8,326 bases of DNA from Candidatus Methanoplasma reticulitermitis. GTDB taxonomy: Archaea > Thermoplasmatota > Thermoplasmata > Methanomassiliicoccales > Methanomethylophilaceae. The DNA lies in the NCBI GenBank assembly GCA_031287135.1, contig JAITTK010000065.1, positions 1 to 8,326 of the forward strand, in the 5' to 3' direction. Made by a program: the position numbers and the translations under genes. Below the pieces are notes generated by a model. The model had not been told where the DNA came from. It was given only the letters and a program-made list of their open reading frames with translations, and ran no database searches. Below are positions 5,778 through 8,326 of this stretch, one piece after another. Each line of letters begins with the position of its first letter. The first letter of the stretch is position 1.

Positions 5778-8326
5778 ATGAAAACAGAAATGAAAAAGAA
5801 CAAATTGGTTCTGGCGCTAGCTGTCGTCGCAGCCTTTGCAATGGTATCCGTAGCGGGTATCGCGGTATTGCAGAGCGATGACAGTGATGCGGCGGCCACA
5901 GAAGGAGTCTTCAGCCCGCTGGTTGCGGCTCCTACCGGCCCCTTCATCATTAACGCGTCGGTCACCAGCAGCTATGATTTCTACGTGAACGAGGGCGCCA
6001 CATTCGGTGCCCTGGTGATCGTGGTGCAAGAAAATGTGAATTATAACGGAATTCTCAGGATTGGAGTGATGTCCGCGGACAAGGTATACACGCCGTACAC
6101 CTCCATAGAGCTGAAGAACGCGAGCGCGGTCCAGCTGACGGCGATGGCCATCAACACCGATGTGACGGGATTCGTATCTCTGTTCGAGATAGGGAACCTC
6201 AACAAGGATTTCGGCGGAGCGCTGCCCCAGGGAGACTTTGAGGTCAAACAGGGTCAGGTAATGCTCGGATCAGCCACGGTTGATGTCGATCAGTATGACT
6301 GGAATTACTTTGCTTGGGGGATGGATAACCTGACCGACATCAACGACTTCCTGTGGTATCTTGCTAATGGATTTGACTATATGGTTGATGAAGAAAAGAT
6401 GGTGTCGTTCAGCGGTAAGATCACCGCAGGGGAGTTCTCAGCGACTGCCAACTACGTCGCAGGCACATACATATCGGTTGACTCCGCAGGAAACGCGAGG
6501 GTCTCCGGAGTGGCGGTGTCTCCGAACGAGATGCTGCCTTATGACACGGTGAATTCGAAATATCCCGCATTCGAGGACCGCACGCTCATCTTCGAAGGAA
6601 AAGCGTCGATACAGTTCCCCGAGGCGATCCAGAAACTTCTGGACAGGAATCTCGGAGATCTGGACGTGTCGACCGCATATCTCTCGTCGCAGTTGCCCTC
6701 CATCGGAGACATCCTCTCCATGACGTATCTGCCGGCGACCGGGTCATTCGATCTGTTTGCAACCGACTCCGTCAATGTGACGGTGGCGGAAGGAGCGGTC
6801 ATAACGACCGGCGACAGACCGGCGACGGTAGCGGCCAGTGTGGAGCTCAAGGTAGGGACAGCAGACACCGTAGTCGGCGCATTCCTTATCGGTAGCGACG
6901 GCAGCAGTTATAAAGCAGATATAACCGGCCTGGCCGGAGACTCCGCGGTATTCGAGTTTGTACCCTTCGGCACCTACACTCTGATAGTGTACAATGGTGT
7001 TGGCTTGGACTTGAAAGTCTGGTACAGCACCAATGCGGTAGTGTCCGAATCCGGTCTCACCCTTGGTAGCAGCGGACTGTCCGCCCCTTCCAGTGATCTC
7101 TTGCCTGGCGCAGAACCTGAATATCTGAAATATAACGAGGCAGACTATACCTTCGAGTTCGCATTCGACACAACAGGTTACGGCGGACTTGGAAAGTTGA
7201 AAGAAGCCGGGATCATCGAATTCTCGGATGATGTCACCGGACAGGATATCTTCGCGGTGCTGAAGTCAAAAGGTGCAGGGCATCCGCTCGAGTTCTTCTA
7301 CGGAAACCTCTCGAATGAGGCTGCCGGAACCCTCACGGCGACAGCACTCGCAACGGTACCGAGCGGAAGCATAAAGGCCGGAGATGTCGCATCCGCCGGA
7401 GCGATATCCGCATATGTGTCCTTGGATGCACCGAGCAGACCTGCTAAGATCACCGTGATGGGTGAGATGAATTTCATCTACACCTCCGATGATGTACAGG
7501 GACTGATGGTCATTGGCCAGAGCGATTCGAAACTCACGTTCGAGGGAACTGGTATCGTATCCCAGGGAGTCAAACCGACCCAAACAGTCCCCCCTAGAGG
7601 GATTGAGGAATCCGTTAACTTGGTGGCAGCACGCTACTTCGTCAACGAGCCCGCAACTGGCACAGTGAAAGAAAAAACATACTATTACACAACACTCAAC
7701 AATGCAATAACAAAGAACAATGTGATAACCCTTCTGGGAGATCATGTTATACTCGTGGACACGACACTCGACAACTCTGAGTTCGATAGCATAGAGATCA
7801 TCATAGACTCTTCCGCATCGCTTAGTGTCGGAAGGGACGATGACCCTGACACAGAAGAGGATGAGAGCGCAAGCCCCATACTCACAGTACCGGCTAAGAC
7901 GACCCTTGTCGCCCTGTCCGGTGCCGACTATGAGGTCGTCAGCGGACAGGCCGTCTACGATGTCAAACCCGCGGCATCCGATGAACCCGAATCGGATATC
8001 CTGATCGAAGGCAACAAGTTCATCTACACAGACCTTGCAACAGCACTCGACATATCCGTCAGCGGCGATGTCCTCGAACTCCTAAGATTCGCGGATCTGA
8101 AAAGAAACGCGACCCTGAAGAGCGGCGTCGAACTCAATGATGACTATGGTATCAACATACCGGAGGAGATCACCCTGACGGTCGACGGAACGTTCACATC
8201 CACAGGAGACTCGTTAATCGAAGGTACGGTAAGAATACTCGGCACGGCCACATTCACTGATAGCTCCTATGCGGAGTTCGGCCCGTCGGGCGCCATCGAC
8301 ATAGCATCAAGCGGAACCCTGACTGT
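5778..8326 (+). CDS. Giant secreted surface protein (SLP2), 5' 849 codons, runs off the window
   Basis: Reading from ATG 5778, I followed the frame to the window edge with no stop or frameshift: 849 complete codons, 3' end missing. The protein matches SLP1 along its length: basic start MKTEMKKNKL, hydrophobic signal segment about 11-32, then SDDSDAA, then the beta-rich ectodomain, both 'Y-x-x-L-x-x-A' units and the start of the beta-helix region. The C-terminal anchor expected from SLP1 would lie beyond the window. Differences from SLP1 are concentrated: the segment after the 154-bp identical block, a segment around the 'SLPSIGDIL' region, an extra loop (GVGLDLK) and an acidic insertion (residues 687-696, DDDPDTEEDE). 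The start at 5778 has a Shine-Dalgarno-like GGGGATGAT five to six bases upstream. The internal Met5 (5790) aligns better with the SLP1 N-terminus and is an alternative start. Cell-surface role is inferred from architecture only. Confidence 0.92.
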   Translation, partial: MKTEMKKNKLVLALAVVAAFAMVSVAGIAVLQSDDSDAAATEGVFSPLVAAPTGPFIINASVTSSYDFYVNEGATFGALVIVVQENVNYNGILRIGVMSADKVYTPYTSIELKNASAVQLTAMAINTDVTGFVSLFEIGNLNKDFGGALPQGDFEVKQGQVMLGSATVDVDQYDWNYFAWGMDNLTDINDFLWYLANGFDYMVDEEKMVSFSGKITAGEFSATANYVAGTYISVDSAGNARVSGVAVSPNEMLPYDTVNSKYPAFEDRTLIFEGKASIQFPEAIQKLLDRNLGDLDVSTAYLSSQLPSIGDILSMTYLPATGSFDLFATDSVNVTVAEGAVITTGDRPATVAASVELKVGTADTVVGAFLIGSDGSSYKADITGLAGDSAVFEFVPFGTYTLIVYNGVGLDLKVWYSTNAVVSESGLTLGSSGLSAPSSDLLPGAEPEYLKYNEADYTFEFAFDTTGYGGLGKLKEAGIIEFSDDVTGQDIFAVLKSKGAGHPLEFFYGNLSNEAAGTLTATALATVPSGSIKAGDVASAGAISAYVSLDAPSRPAKITVMGEMNFIYTSDDVQGLMVIGQSDSKLTFEGTGIVSQGVKPTQTVPPRGIEESVNLVAARYFVNEPATGTVKEKTYYYTTLNNAITKNNVITLLGDHVILVDTTLDNSEFDSIEIIIDSSASLSVGRDDDPDTEEDESASPILTVPAKTTLVALSGADYEVVSGQAVYDVKPAASDEPESDILIEGNKFIYTDLATALDISVSGDVLELLRFADLKRNATLKSGVELNDDYGINIPEEITLTVDGTFTSTGDSLIEGTVRILGTATFTDSSYAEFGPSGAIDIASSGTLT
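5806..5895 (+). repeat. Identity block 1 in SLP2 (signal segment)
   Basis: Partner of 3331-3420, 90 of 90 bases identical in inverted orientation. Confidence 0.9.
6119..6272 (+). repeat. Identity block 2 in SLP2
   Basis: Partner of 2954-3107; the single difference is an A for G in the CCCAGGGAGAC stretch. Confidence 0.9.
6495..6655 (+). repeat. Identity block 3 in SLP2
   Basis: Partner of 2568-2728, three mismatches in 161 bp. Confidence 0.88.

Noticed and set aside
5401..5781. Plus-strand open frame of 126 codons in the noncoding region before SLP2
   Set aside because: Composition is not protein-like, its start is within a TATA box, and it has no ribosome site or recognisable domain; only the overlap of its stop with the SLP2 ATG is noted.
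5465..5965. Minus-strand open frame of 166 codons across the SLP2 start
   Set aside because: It is a shadow of SLP2; the similar frame opposite the SLP1 start shows the same antisense peptide because the genes are paralogous.
5778..8326. Possible pseudogene status of SLP2
   Set aside because: The frame was followed codon by codon to the window edge with no stop or frameshift; it is only cut by the window.
1..8326. CRISPR array, tRNA or rRNA genes
   Set aside because: No regularly spaced repeats with spacers and no tRNA or rRNA signature sequences were seen on either strand.

Overview
The window looks archaeal, most likely from a methanogen of the Methanomassiliicoccales/Thermoplasmata type. 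This is inference from gene content and promoters: TATA-box promoters, one of them placed for a leaderless mRNA; a small HTH-ACT protein resembling the methanogen family COG2150; and giant threonine/serine/glycine/valine-rich surface proteins with an archaeal-style signal segment. No rRNA or tRNA gene is present to confirm it.

Layout. Positions 20-3439 (minus strand) hold a complete 1139-residue surface protein (SLP1): N-terminal signal segment, long beta-rich ectodomain, Gly/Asp-rich linker, one C-terminal membrane helix, short basic tail. Positions 3440-3720 are noncoding, upstream of SLP1 and downstream of a transposase, and carry a duplicated hairpin module. Positions 3721-4731 (minus) encode an intact IS110-family DEDD transposase of 336 aa. 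Positions 4732-4865 hold its upstream flank and the TATA promoter of the next gene. Positions 4866-5363 (plus) encode a 165-aa HTH-ACT protein. Positions 5364-5777 are a 414-bp noncoding stretch with two TATA boxes, a 10-bp direct repeat, hairpins and a T-rich run. From 5778 to the window edge (plus) runs a second surface protein (SLP2), open for 849 codons and a paralogue of SLP1.

The two surface-protein genes are divergent, with their 5' ends facing each other 2.3 kb apart, so together they form a long inverted repeat. Their similarity is a mosaic: blocks of 90, 154 and 161 bp are 98-100% identical, including silent sites, and are separated by clearly diverged segments. Homology stops abruptly at codon 7 of SLP1, and the upstream regions are unrelated. 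This fits gene conversion between the paralogues. It also makes the region between them, with both promoters, the IS110 element and the HTH-ACT gene, potentially invertible by homologous recombination, which would exchange promoters between two surface proteins. The most notable observations are this arrangement, a type IV prepilin-like motif at the C-terminus of SLP1, and structured noncoding DNA beside the IS110 transposase that could include its bridge RNA.
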